A DNA stretch of 64,000 bases. Source: Sphingobacterium detergens. GTDB taxonomy: Bacteria > Bacteroidota > Bacteroidia > Sphingobacteriales > Sphingobacteriaceae. This document shows positions 53,448 through 62,843 of this stretch, piece after piece. The notes beneath the pieces were generated by a model. It ran no database searches and had not been told where the DNA came from. It was given only the letters and a program-made list of their open reading frames with translations. Both the position numbers and the translations under genes were made by a program. The stretch spans positions 62,001-126,000 of the forward strand of contig NZ_RAPY01000001.1 of NCBI RefSeq assembly GCF_003610355.1, given 5' to 3'. Position 1 is the first letter of the stretch, and every line of letters starts with the position of its first letter.

Positions 53448-54620
53448 GTGAATTATATTATTATCGTAGGGGCAACCCAAGCCTTAATGGCTTTGGGAGT
53501 TTTATTGAAGGACAAAAAAAATAATGGACAGCATGATAATATCCTTTCTTATTTATTAGCCTCCATTTTTTTGCACCTGGCAATCAGTTTTGCATTGAAC
53601 GTCTTTTGGCCCAATTCAAAAATCCATCAGCAATTCAATACATTTATCGCATTGGCATATCCCGGTTTGTTATGGTGTTATATACGTTTTCTCGAACATA
53701 AGGGAAAGCCCATCGATATTCTTTTGGCGATGTTTCCATCGATAGGTGCATCTATTGGTTACTTTTGGATTGCTGCCTATGTGATCAACCATTCTGGCGA
53801 ATTACCACCATTCATCAAACTATACAATTCAATATCTGGTTATGCATATACGATATTATATATCGTGTACCCGTTAAAAATTTTGGCTAAGACACATACG
53901 ATACCGACATTTTGGAAACTTGAAAAACGTATGGTTAGACTGGCCGCTTCCCTGTTCCTGTTTGTTGGACTCGCATTTTTAATCATCAGCATCTGGACTC
54001 GACTATCTGATATATCCGTCTATTTTAATCTTATCCATCTGTGGCTCCGTCTGATTATCTATTCTATATTAGCGGTTATCTGCATATCTATTATTTATGT
54101 CAAAGTAAGCTCCTTCCTATATGTTCATTTATATCAGCAGGAGCAAGCAAAGCCGCATATTCTTGACCATCAGCATGAAAATCGGTTGGACAGCTCGATG
54201 GGGAAACCCCGATACCCATTTGCTGAGGAAAATGAAAGGAATGCCGGCATAGACTATGTAGGTATTTTGGCGAAGGTAGAAAATCTGATGTCCCAGCATA
54301 AAGTCTTCTTAGATCCAAGTCTCACATTAGATATTCTTGCTACAAAGGTCGATGTATCACGTCACCATCTTTCCGAAACGTTAAATCAGTACCAGGAAAA
54401 GTCCTTTTATCAGTATGTCAATGAGTATCGAATTAAGGAGGTTATTACATTAATGGATCTGTACAAAAGCAAAGGAGAGACCATCAATATACTTGCGATG
54501 GCATTTCAGGCTGGATTCCATTCCAAATCCTCGTTTAATCAATATTTCAAAAAGGTTCAGGGCTGCACACCTTCGGCCTATCTCAAAGCAAAACCACATT
54601 ATAACCTAGTGAATACCTAA
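53448..54620 (+). CDS. Membrane-bound AraC-family transcriptional regulator
   Basis: 390 residues from a GTG start, chosen because the first membrane segment begins at once and no suitable ATG is nearby. About seven membrane spans fill residues 2-225. The C-terminal HTH_18 domain is clear (LTLDILATKVDVSRHHLSETLNQYQEKSFYQYVNEYRIKEVI ... ILAMAFQAGFHSKSSFNQYFKKVQGCTPSAYLK). It has the same layout as the regulator at 34080. It may control the receptor/phospholipase pair downstream, which is only a positional inference. Confidence 0.88.
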   Translation: MNYIIIVGATQALMALGVLLKDKKNNGQHDNILSYLLASIFLHLAISFALNVFWPNSKIHQQFNTFIALAYPGLLWCYIRFLEHKGKPIDILLAMFPSIGASIGYFWIAAYVINHSGELPPFIKLYNSISGYAYTILYIVYPLKILAKTHTIPTFWKLEKRMVRLAASLFLFVGLAFLIISIWTRLSDISVYFNLIHLWLRLIIYSILAVICISIIYVKVSSFLYVHLYQQEQAKPHILDHQHENRLDSSMGKPRYPFAEENERNAGIDYVGILAKVENLMSQHKVFLDPSLTLDILATKVDVSRHHLSETLNQYQEKSFYQYVNEYRIKEVITLMDLYKSKGETINILAMAFQAGFHSKSSFNQYFKKVQGCTPSAYLKAKPHYNLVNT

Positions 54621-54871
54621 GTGAATATGCTTGTCCATCGGGCTGGAAAAGCGGGTATTAATTAATCCTAAAAGCGGTGTTTCCACGTCGCGATCAGCGT
54701 ATCAATTTATCGGTAACCTAATCTTAATGCAAAGTTAATGTTTGTAAATATCATTAAATGAGTGCTTTGTGGTGTTTTGTGTTAATTGATCGTACTTCTT
54801 TATCGAGAAAGACGACAGGCATCTCATGAAATATCAATTTCGTAGCAAATAACAAAAATTGATTACATGAT

Positions 54872-57676
54872 ATGAAAAGAACATTACTCTTTTTGATTTC
54901 GTTGATGCCCTTCTTTTTACAGGCACAACAAATTACAGGGACTGTCACTTCAATGACTGACGAGGTATTGCCTGGTGCTACAATACAGGTGGGGAAGTTG
55001 ACTGCACAAACCAATCTCGATGGCAAGTTTACACTGATTTTAAAGGAAAAGGGGCCTGCTCGACTTGCTATTTTATACACCGGTTATCAAGCATTCGTGT
55101 TAGATACACTTGTTTCAGGCGAGGGAGTTCATTTGGGAATAATCAAATTGCAGCCATCCAATAATAGCCTGGGCGAGGTTGTTGTCGTCGGTTCTTCAGC
55201 TGGTTCTCAGCTCAAGGCATTAAACATCAAAAAAACGGCAAATGCTATTATGGAAGTATTGGCGGCGGATGCTATTGGTAAATTACCCGATCGCAATGCT
55301 GCCGAAGCGGTACAACGCATTCAAGGGGTTTCCATTGAACGAGATCAAGGGGAGGGGCGATATGCTTCCGTACGTGGCACACCCATACAGTGGAGTGCGT
55401 CTTTGTTAAATGGGAACCGGCTTCCTTCCGCTAGTCTTGACTATGCAGATCGACGGATTCAGATGGATATTTTCCCTTCAGAGATGATTCAATATGTGCA
55501 GCTATCAAAAGCAATCACTCCGGATATGGAAGGAGATGCGATCGGAGGGTCGATCAATTTTATTACCAAAGCAGCACCCTTAAAACGTACACTCCATATC
55601 AATGCGGCTGGCGGCTATAACGGACAATCTCAGCGCGGATCATACAACAGTTCAATCCTCTTTGGCGACCTTGTTGCGCAGGGAAAATTGGGTTATATCC
55701 TTTCGGCAGTAATCTGGGACAGAACTGCTGCCCAGGACCGATATAACCTAAACTATGATTTTTCGAACAGTAATGCTATGCAGGCTTTTTCCATCACAGA
55801 TCTACAATTGCGGGATTATATTGCACGCCGGCGTACACTGGGATTTAATGGTGGGCTTGAATATGCATTCAATGAAAGGCACAAAATCATGGCTAAGGGA
55901 CTCTATAGTGAATATATGGACGCTCAGCGTGTCCGTGAGAATTATTTCTATTTTAATACCAAAACAGCGACCATAACAACCAGAGCCGCAGATTACCATA
56001 CAAGCCTTTACTCTGGAGAGCTTAGCGGGCAGTCGAGTTTTTCAGAACGATTTGGATTAGATTGGGCACTGAGCATGGATAAGTCTGCTTTTAAATTTAA
56101 GGACCCCGATTACTATCCAATGGCAACCTTTTCCCAAAAGGTTGATTATGATGGCTTGGCTCCAGATGGAAAGAAATACCTCGCGATGGATTCGCCAGAT
56201 GGAACAGGGGACTATATTGACCATATCCTACCTCATCTTGCTTCCACTACAGCGATTAGCGCAGAAGCCATGAAATTAACACAAGTTGTCAATATCAGGA
56301 GCAAAAATCAAGAACGCAACAAGCGTGTTGGAGTAAACTTGAAATATACACCTAGCAATTCGTTGATCGTTAAATTTGGTGGAAAGTTTATCCACAAGGA
56401 TAAGCAGGTAGAAAACCCCTATAGTATTTATGTGGCCGGTATCTCTGGAGCTGCTCCAACATTAGCCAGCCTAGGTACTGAACCCTATCCCTATCGGGGT
56501 GGTTTTTTGACCGAAATAGGATCGCCCTACAACAATGTGCTTATTGATCAGGTAGCTATGGCATCAGTGAGGCAACTTGCATCACCGGAGGGTATTGCCG
56601 AAAACAAGTTGTACCCATTCCGCGTCGATTCAGCTAGCAACGCATCAGGCGCCGCCAACTACTACAGTGGAAAGGAAAATGTATATGCAATTTATGGTTC
56701 TGCTGAATTTAAATTGACAGAGCAGCTCACCATTATAGGAGGAATACGAAACGAGTACAACAAAGTTACTTTTTCAGGCAACAAAGTATCAACGCTCGCA
56801 GACAAATCGACTAAAGTAGAAGCAATCAATCAGGACAATAGCTATAATGCTTTTCTGCCAATGTTGCATGTAAAGATCAATGCGACGAAGAATGACATTA
56901 TTCGGCTGGCATTTACGCGAAGTTTCACCCGTCCCGATTTTGGTAGCCTTAATCCCGGTACGACACAAGACGATATCAACCGTGTCATCACCCGTGGTAA
57001 CCCAAACTTGAAACCCACTTTCGCTAGCAATTTTGATCTCATGGCCGAACATTACTTTGGCGGCATAGGTATGGTTTCGGCAGGTGCATTTTACAAAAAA
57101 CTTTCCAACCTGATCTATTCCAATCAATCTACACAAGATATTGATGGTGTTTTATTCAATGTAAATGAGCCCGAGAATCTTCAAAATGCCTGGCTGTTAG
57201 GTTTTGAAGCCGGCATATCCAAGCGATTTACAGAGCTGCCAGGAATATGGAAAGGATTTGGAGTAGATGCCAACTATACCTATACAGACTCAAAAGCGAA
57301 AGTTCCGCGCTTTGACAAAGGAAAATTGATAGAAGATGAAAGCGCGATTCCTAAGCAGGCAAAACACTTGTTCAATGTCTCCTTGATCTATGAGAATAGC
57401 AAGTTTATGGCACGTATTGCCGGCAATTATAAAGGTAAATATCTTGATGCCATTCGTCAGGTCGCTGGACCTGAGCATTACCGTTGGTATTCAAGCAATT
57501 TTTCGGTAGACTTTTCTTCTTCCTATAGTATCAACTCGAAATTCAGATTATTCGTCGAGTTAAATAACATTACTGGAGCCCCGGTGCGCTACTATCATGG
57601 TGTATACGATCGTGCCGAACAAGCCGAATGGTATTCTGTCCGTGGTCAAGTAGGGATCAGTGCAAAACTTTTTTAA
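54872..57676 (+). CDS. TonB-dependent receptor, TIGR01782-like
   Basis: 934 residues with a signal peptide (FFLQAQ), a carboxypeptidase-regulatory-like domain (about 20-98), a TonB-box-like GEVVVVGS, and the plug segment KLPDRNAAEAVQRIQGVSIERDQGEGRYASVRGTP, typical of the Caulobacter-type receptor family. It is not a SusC protein and has no SusD partner. The phosphodiesterase gene follows after 12 bases, so the two should work together. Confidence 0.92.
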   Translation: MKRTLLFLISLMPFFLQAQQITGTVTSMTDEVLPGATIQVGKLTAQTNLDGKFTLILKEKGPARLAILYTGYQAFVLDTLVSGEGVHLGIIKLQPSNNSLGEVVVVGSSAGSQLKALNIKKTANAIMEVLAADAIGKLPDRNAAEAVQRIQGVSIERDQGEGRYASVRGTPIQWSASLLNGNRLPSASLDYADRRIQMDIFPSEMIQYVQLSKAITPDMEGDAIGGSINFITKAAPLKRTLHINAAGGYNGQSQRGSYNSSILFGDLVAQGKLGYILSAVIWDRTAAQDRYNLNYDFSNSNAMQAFSITDLQLRDYIARRRTLGFNGGLEYAFNERHKIMAKGLYSEYMDAQRVRENYFYFNTKTATITTRAADYHTSLYSGELSGQSSFSERFGLDWALSMDKSAFKFKDPDYYPMATFSQKVDYDGLAPDGKKYLAMDSPDGTGDYIDHILPHLASTTAISAEAMKLTQVVNIRSKNQERNKRVGVNLKYTPSNSLIVKFGGKFIHKDKQVENPYSIYVAGISGAAPTLASLGTEPYPYRGGFLTEIGSPYNNVLIDQVAMASVRQLASPEGIAENKLYPFRVDSASNASGAANYYSGKENVYAIYGSAEFKLTEQLTIIGGIRNEYNKVTFSGNKVSTLADKSTKVEAINQDNSYNAFLPMLHVKINATKNDIIRLAFTRSFTRPDFGSLNPGTTQDDINRVITRGNPNLKPTFASNFDLMAEHYFGGIGMVSAGAFYKKLSNLIYSNQSTQDIDGVLFNVNEPENLQNAWLLGFEAGISKRFTELPGIWKGFGVDANYTYTDSKAKVPRFDKGKLIEDESAIPKQAKHLFNVSLIYENSKFMARIAGNYKGKYLDAIRQVAGPEHYRWYSSNFSVDFSSSYSINSKFRLFVELNNITGAPVRYYHGVYDRAEQAEWYSVRGQVGISAKLF

Positions 57677-57688
57677 AATATAACAAAT

Positions 57689-58891
57689 ATGGAATTCAAA
57701 CAGATTATCCTAACAACGTTGTCCACCCTGGTACTAGGTACTGGAGTTATTCATGCTCAGCAATCCGAGCTTCCACAGCTTAATGCATTAAAGATCAATC
57801 AGATTCAGGTGCTTGGTACGCATAATAGTTATGCTAGGCCTGTGGATCCACGTCTTGCCGCCTATGCTGACCCTATTTTTGCAAAAATGATGGAAAAGAT
57901 GACCACATTAATCCCCGCGGACAAGCTTGCGTCATTTAAGGAGTTTCATCCAAATCCGATGACGATGAGCGAAGGGTTGAAATATGATCACCCATCTTTT
58001 GATGTACAGCTCGACAGTGGTATTCGGAGTTTAGAAATGGATGTTTATTATGATCCCACAGGACATCGTTTCAATAAGCCCGCTGGGTACGAGGTATTAA
58101 ATAACATGGGTGTTTCGGATCTGGCGCCCTATCAAAAGGAAGACTTGGAAAAGCCAGGTTTCAAGATGCTCCATATTGCAGATTTTGATTTTCGATCACA
58201 TTATGCTACTTTCCGAAGCGGCTTGAAAGCGTTAAGAAATTGGTCCGACAGACATCCCGGACATCTTCCGATCTTTATTATGGTCGAAGCAAAGGACAAA
58301 AGCATACCAATCTTTCCAAATAGCGCTGAGGTTCTCCCTTTTGATGAAAAGGCATTCGATCAGCTGGATGCCGAAGTTGTCGAAATATTGGGAAAAGATA
58401 AGCTTATTACCCCAGATGATGTACGTGGAAAGTATACCACCTTACGTGAGGCGGTGCGTTCGGGCAACTGGCCGACCATTAAAACATCCCGTGGAAAATT
58501 TGTTTTCTTGTTACTTCCGGCCACTGCTGGAATGAACCTTGAATCTGCTTATGTTAAAGACAGACCCAATCTTGAAAAACGTATCATGTTTGTACAGTCG
58601 GAACCCAATGATAGTTTTGCATCTTTTATCCTGTTGGACAATGCGCTAGTTCGTCAAAATGAAATTCAAAATCTTGTAAAACAAGGTTATATTGTTCGTA
58701 GCCGTTCAGATATCGAAACCTACGAAGCAAAGATCAATGACTATAAGAGGGCAGATGCGGCTTTTAATAGCGGAGCCCAGATTATATCCACCGATTTTTT
58801 TAGACCAGGTAATGGTTACCATACATCCTATTATGTGAAGTTGCCTCATGGCAACCCCGCTCGTTCAAATCCTATCAATGGAAGAAAGTGA
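57689..58891 (+). CDS. Secreted Ca2+-dependent PI-PLC-like phosphodiesterase
   Basis: 400 residues with a signal peptide (GVIHAQ). The PLC X-type core is visible: QVLGTHNSYA with catalytic His45, SFDVQLDSGIRSLEMDVYYD (metal-binding acidic residues) and KMLHIADFDFRS supplying the second His. The length and the missing C2 or PH domains fit the bacterial PI-PLC C1-like family. It may release phosphorylated head groups taken up by the co-encoded receptor; that is inference. Confidence 0.88.
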   Translation: MEFKQIILTTLSTLVLGTGVIHAQQSELPQLNALKINQIQVLGTHNSYARPVDPRLAAYADPIFAKMMEKMTTLIPADKLASFKEFHPNPMTMSEGLKYDHPSFDVQLDSGIRSLEMDVYYDPTGHRFNKPAGYEVLNNMGVSDLAPYQKEDLEKPGFKMLHIADFDFRSHYATFRSGLKALRNWSDRHPGHLPIFIMVEAKDKSIPIFPNSAEVLPFDEKAFDQLDAEVVEILGKDKLITPDDVRGKYTTLREAVRSGNWPTIKTSRGKFVFLLLPATAGMNLESAYVKDRPNLEKRIMFVQSEPNDSFASFILLDNALVRQNEIQNLVKQGYIVRSRSDIETYEAKINDYKRADAAFNSGAQIISTDFFRPGNGYHTSYYVKLPHGNPARSNPINGRK

Positions 58892-58931
58892 AGCGTAGAT
58901 GCGCAGAAACAATAAAAATAAAGAATAAAAT

Positions 58932-58959
58932 AGTACCGTTTCAATAGCGAAGCGGTACT
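58932..58959 (+). terminator. Hairpin after the phosphodiesterase gene
   Basis: AGTACCGTTTC pairs with GAAGCGGTACT (one G-T pair) around AATAGC, about 40 bases after the stop. There is no T run on the plus strand; the minus side is T-rich (TATTTTATTC). Confidence 0.6.
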
Positions 58960-59045
58960 TAGGTTGACGATGTGAACCCAAGAGATTATTGCCCCATCGT
59001 TGTTTCAGATTCCAGGATAACCAAGTAACGCTATTGATTAAATTT

Positions 59046-59381
59046 TTATTTACTGGCGTAATAACAACTTTGACTGTAAAGACGCTGTAAATTTGCAGTC
59101 GAAAGCCAGCAATATTTTGTGAGTATAAATTGTTTGAATTGGTAGAATGCTACAAATTCAACTCCTGAATCGGAGCGAATGGGATTCTCGGCCACGTAGT
59201 TATGTGCAATTTGATGTACCCTTTTGCAGATCAGATTGCATTCTTCCTGTTGTTGCTTATTTAGATTAGGAAATTTAATTTCCAGCCTTTCATTTATAGG
59301 TTTTAACCAATTTTTCCCAAATTCCATGGATAGTTGGAGTCCATAATTTAATATTTCTATTGATAGATTCATTTGAGCCAT
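59046..59381 (-). CDS. Small hypothetical protein
   Basis: 111 residues, helical, with no signal peptide or membrane segment (NYGLQLSMEFGKNWLKPINERL ... QQEECNLICKRVHQIAHNYV). I do not recognise the family. An immunity-like role is possible but unsupported. Confidence 0.5.
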   Translation of the reverse strand: MAQMNLSIEILNYGLQLSMEFGKNWLKPINERLEIKFPNLNKQQQEECNLICKRVHQIAHNYVAENPIRSDSGVEFVAFYQFKQFILTKYCWLSTANLQRLYSQSCYYASK

Positions 59382-59818
59382 AAATCATAATAAGTTTGTT
59401 GATCTAGTTTTGTTTTTGCTCGCTATAGACGCTTACTTGTATAGGTTTTTGATTAGCTTTTTATACTATTTCTAAGATAGCAATTTATCCTTAAAAACGT
59501 ATTTGTCATCTTTGTAACAATTCAAACGAAAGCCTATGTATTCACATTTCTGGAATAGCCCATTTCAAGACTATGTCGTTCTTGAAGCCTCTTTTTCACG
59601 CGGAATGGACTCTATTGACTTATAATACATATAACCAAAGTGTTCTACTTTCTTTATTAAAAAGAAGATTTTAAACGATTATATTTATCTTGTGATTGCC
59701 GGCTGCCATACATTGATTCTAAATGAAGAAAATCAAACATTGGACGACTACCTAGTTTTAAAGACCAGAAATGTGATTACCTTTGAATATTGGGTTTTGT
59801 TCAAATTAATAATAAATT
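59382..59818. other. Intergenic region without recognised features
   Basis: About 440 AT-rich bases. The longest plus-strand frame from an ATG here is about 29 codons and looks incidental. No repeat or structured RNA is evident. Confidence 0.4.
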
Positions 59819-59974
59819 ATGTTAAGTTATATCGCAGCGATTGGCCTAGTTTTCTTGGGAATAATGCTTAAATATTCCTCTCAAGACAGTTATAGTCCAT
59901 TACGAAAATATTGGATTTTTTTTACGATTGGAGGGTTGTTGTCCATACTTTATAACCTATTTCAATTACTTTAG
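59819..59974 (+). CDS. Small two-span membrane protein
   Basis: 51 residues: MLSYIAAIGLVFLGIMLKYS, a polar stretch ending in PLRKYW, and a second hydrophobic segment IFFTIGGLLSILYNL. The layout matches a tiny Bacteroidota family sometimes labelled, without evidence, as a molybdenum transporter permease. Real function unknown. It converges on the gene at 59990 with a 15-base gap. Confidence 0.6.
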   Translation: MLSYIAAIGLVFLGIMLKYSSQDSYSPLRKYWIFFTIGGLLSILYNLFQLL

Positions 59975-59989
59975 GTGATATACAAAATT

Positions 59990-60409
59990 CTACTGTTGTT
60001 TGGCACGGTCGTAAGCCTTGTTCAAGAGATAACATCCATAGCCTACGTCTTGTTTATTGTGAAGCTGAAAACTTATCCATCCTGAATTTTTAAATACATG
60101 ATGATCCTTAATTTTCCCTTCAAATATCAGCGATTGTTTTAGCTCTTTATTTAATAAGATATCCAATAAGCCATTACTGTGTACATGTGCAAACTCTTTT
60201 CCTTTATAATTAAACTGAGTCCCACCATATTTATGTATTCCAATCGTAGTTTCGGGCATCTGCGCCATATCTTCCTCCAGTTCGTCGATCCAATCCAGTA
60301 ATTCAGGTTTGGTAACAAACATCCAAAATCTCATGAGACTATCAAATATAATGGCGACTAAAGGGATATCCTTTAAAAAGCCAGCTTTTTTCACTACAAA
60401 AGAAAACAT
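59990..60409 (-). CDS. DUF5519 (luciferase-domain-like) protein
   Basis: 139 residues. GIHKYGGTQFNYKGKEFAHVHSNGLLDILLNKELKQSLI and HHVFKNSGWISFQLHNKQDV match the DUF5519 family, named for weak similarity to a dinoflagellate luciferase domain. It begins 3 bases after the membrane-SRPBCC gene upstream, so the two are surely co-transcribed. Confidence 0.75.
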   Translation of the reverse strand: MFSFVVKKAGFLKDIPLVAIIFDSLMRFWMFVTKPELLDWIDELEEDMAQMPETTIGIHKYGGTQFNYKGKEFAHVHSNGLLDILLNKELKQSLIFEGKIKDHHVFKNSGWISFQLHNKQDVGYGCYLLNKAYDRAKQQ

Positions 60410-60412
60410 AGA

Positions 60413-61339
60413 CTATCTCTCGCTTAATAATTTAATATGCTTCATTACTCTAAAATGAACATTCCTGGTAATACTTTCCGCCCAGAGATCATAGTACCAA
60501 GTAGGGAAGACATGAAGGTTATACCAACTGTTCCCCACAAGGGTGGTGGTGCCATTTCCATTGTCCTTCAATATAAATTCACCTCTTTTTATATCGATAT
60601 GTCCCATAATTTCAGGGTCTTTGGGTTGATCAACGATATCAAAAATTAGGTTTTTATTGATATCAAATTTTACAATCTTTTCATCGAAGATATATCCATT
60701 GCTAAAAATGCATTTTCGGTTTGCACCCAGTTTATGCTCACTTACCGTTGTCGCCATAGGGCTGGGCATCCCTATTTTAAAGAGCCAATAGTTTTCCTTC
60801 TGGTAGATCGGATCAAAGGCGACCACGTGCTGCCACACCTCTGCTGGAGTCGCATGAATCAAGATCTCATCAGAAACCATATTTTCGTGATAATGGTCAC
60901 TTAGGGAGTCAACAATAAAAACTCCAAGTAATAGGCTCACAATGCTTATATTCAATTTTTGATTTCTCTTTTTAAACATTGCCCTTCCAATAAAGGCGCC
61001 CGCGATAATAAAGCTAAAAATAAGAGGCGAAACAATTAGGAGACAGATAAAGCCCTCACCTAGGAAGAAAAAACTCATTGAGATCGCAATAAGACAGTTC
61101 ACGACAGAATGTCCCGTGATTTGTTTTCCCCTTATCCTAGTGTCTTTCCAAAACCAAGCAGTGATAATACCCATCAACATTGGAATAATCACAAACTCTG
61201 AAAAAACAAGTATACCTGGATCTTTGGGCATCAATGAAGACTGGATGCCAATGACTAGGAATGCGAAAATGTTGGCTGTCAAAATTCCTTGAACTGTTTT
61301 GGAATTTACTACTTTATATAACGTTTCTTTCAAATTCAT
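60413..61339 (-). CDS. Membrane protein with C-terminal SRPBCC domain
   Basis: 308 residues. Four to five membrane spans (about 17-150) precede a soluble SRPBCC/START-like domain (about 155-300) with ILIHATPAEVWQHVVAFDPIYQKE and an ending of WAESITRNVHFRVMKHIK. SRPBCC domains bind hydrophobic ligands; here the domain is tethered to the membrane. It forms an operon with the DUF5519 gene. Confidence 0.75.
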   Translation of the reverse strand: MNLKETLYKVVNSKTVQGILTANIFAFLVIGIQSSLMPKDPGILVFSEFVIIPMLMGIITAWFWKDTRIRGKQITGHSVVNCLIAISMSFFFLGEGFICLLIVSPLIFSFIIAGAFIGRAMFKKRNQKLNISIVSLLLGVFIVDSLSDHYHENMVSDEILIHATPAEVWQHVVAFDPIYQKENYWLFKIGMPSPMATTVSEHKLGANRKCIFSNGYIFDEKIVKFDINKNLIFDIVDQPKDPEIMGHIDIKRGEFILKDNGNGTTTLVGNSWYNLHVFPTWYYDLWAESITRNVHFRVMKHIKLLSER

Positions 61340-61593
61340 TGTATTCGATCGTTGGTTTTAGTCTATTAAAAATGAGGTCTTTAGTTAAAACTGTAGCGTT
61401 GTCTGCATCCCTTTACAATTTAGTAAGAATTTAAGAGATTGATGATCTTAAATTACGATACCCATAATTTTTTCGTAAAAACCAACCGTACAATCTTATT
61501 TAAATCAATATGCCTTATAAATTATGTGGTTGATCCTGAGTGTGATAAAAATTAAATCAATCTCCTGTATTGATTATTTGCTAATAATATTAG

Positions 61594-61601
61594 TAATTTT
61601 G
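61594..61601 (+). promoter_or_regulatory. Putative -7 element of the polymerase cassette
   Basis: TAATTTTG fits TAnnTTTG and lies 61 bases before the ATG at 61662, which supports that start over an in-frame ATG at 61524. No LexA-type palindrome was recognised nearby. Confidence 0.45.
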
Positions 61602-61661
61602 AATACAACAACCACCGAAAATAAAAATCGTGCGGAACGGCTGGATAGCGAATTGAAAAAC

Positions 61662-62843
61662 ATGGAAAGGAGTATAGTACATTGTGATCTAGATACATTC
61701 TTTGTATCTGTCGAGCGTTTGCAGAATAGCAAGCTAATCGGAGTGCCTGTGCTTATAGGGGGGAATAGTGACCGTGGGGTAGTTGCTTCCTGTTCCTATG
61801 AGGCCCGTAAATTTGGCGTACATGCCGCTATGCCGATGCGGCTAGCGCTACGTATGTGTCCCGAAGCTATTGTGGTGCGGGGTGATCATGATATGTACAG
61901 TCAGTATTCCAGTATTGTGACGCAGATTATCGAAGAGGAGACACCCATTGTTGAAAAAGCAAGTATAGATGAGCACTACCTTGATGTCTCCGGAATGGAC
62001 CGCTTTTTTGGCTGTTGGAAATGGACGCAGGAACTTCGCCAGCGGATTATCAAACAAACAGGATTGCCTATCAGCTTTGGACTATCCGTCAACAAGACCG
62101 TTTCTAAGATCGCGACCGGCACAGCCAAGCCTTGCGGTGAAAAGCAAGTTCAAGGCGGAAGCGAAAAAGGATTCCTAGCTCCACTGTCCATCCGCAAGAT
62201 CCCCATGGTCGGTGAAAAATCTTTTACCCTGCTGCGCAATATGGGGATCTCCAAGATCGGAACCTTACAGCAGATGGAAGTATTCACGATGCAGAAAGTC
62301 CTCGGCGAGAATGGGATTAATATCTGGCGTAAAGCCAATGGTCTGGACGATTCACTGGTCATACCTTTTCGTGAGCAGAAGTCCATGTCCAAGGAGAACA
62401 CCTTTCAGCAGGACACCATCGATATGGATGTACTCCGTCGTACCCTGATCAGCATGGTCGATACACTGGCTTTCGATCTGCGGAAAGATCAGAAGCTAAC
62501 GAGTTGTGTCACCCTCAAGATCCGCTATAGCAATTTCGATACCCATACCCAACAGCTGCAGGTCGGTTATACCAATTCTGACCGAAAGTTAACGGAGGTT
62601 GTACTTTCACTTTTTAAGAAACTCTATAGCCGCAGGATGCTGATACGCCTTATCGGGATCAAGTTCTCCGGACTAATCTACGGTTCCTATCAGACCGACC
62701 TCTTTGATGATAGTGCCGAAGAGGTCAACCTGATGCAGGCGATGGACAAGATCCGAAAACGTTATGGTGCCGAATTTCTGATGAAAGGCATCTGTGCACC
62801 ACTACCGGAGAAAGGAGGGGAGCATGCTCTTAAATCTACATAG
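61662..62843 (+). CDS. dinB: Y-family DNA polymerase (Pol IV/ImuB-like)
   Basis: 393 residues from the ATG at 61662, giving the usual Y-family start MERSIVHCDLDTFFVSVERL with catalytic Asp8 and Phe/Val steric-gate region. ASYEARKFGVHAAMP-like CSYEARKFGVHAAMP and SIDEHYLDVSG supply the remaining palm motifs, followed by HhH and little-finger regions. It performs translesion synthesis. The 20-base overlap with a DnaE-type gene resembles damage-induced mutagenesis cassettes (imuB-dnaE2). The gene is visibly richer in G/C than the genes before it. Confidence 0.9.
   Translation: MERSIVHCDLDTFFVSVERLQNSKLIGVPVLIGGNSDRGVVASCSYEARKFGVHAAMPMRLALRMCPEAIVVRGDHDMYSQYSSIVTQIIEEETPIVEKASIDEHYLDVSGMDRFFGCWKWTQELRQRIIKQTGLPISFGLSVNKTVSKIATGTAKPCGEKQVQGGSEKGFLAPLSIRKIPMVGEKSFTLLRNMGISKIGTLQQMEVFTMQKVLGENGINIWRKANGLDDSLVIPFREQKSMSKENTFQQDTIDMDVLRRTLISMVDTLAFDLRKDQKLTSCVTLKIRYSNFDTHTQQLQVGYTNSDRKLTEVVLSLFKKLYSRRMLIRLIGIKFSGLIYGSYQTDLFDDSAEEVNLMQAMDKIRKRYGAEFLMKGICAPLPEKGGEHALKST

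Noticed and set aside
61524..61661. Longer N-terminus for the Y-family polymerase
   Set aside because: The added residues are unlike the family, and a -7 element falls inside the extension at 61594-61601.
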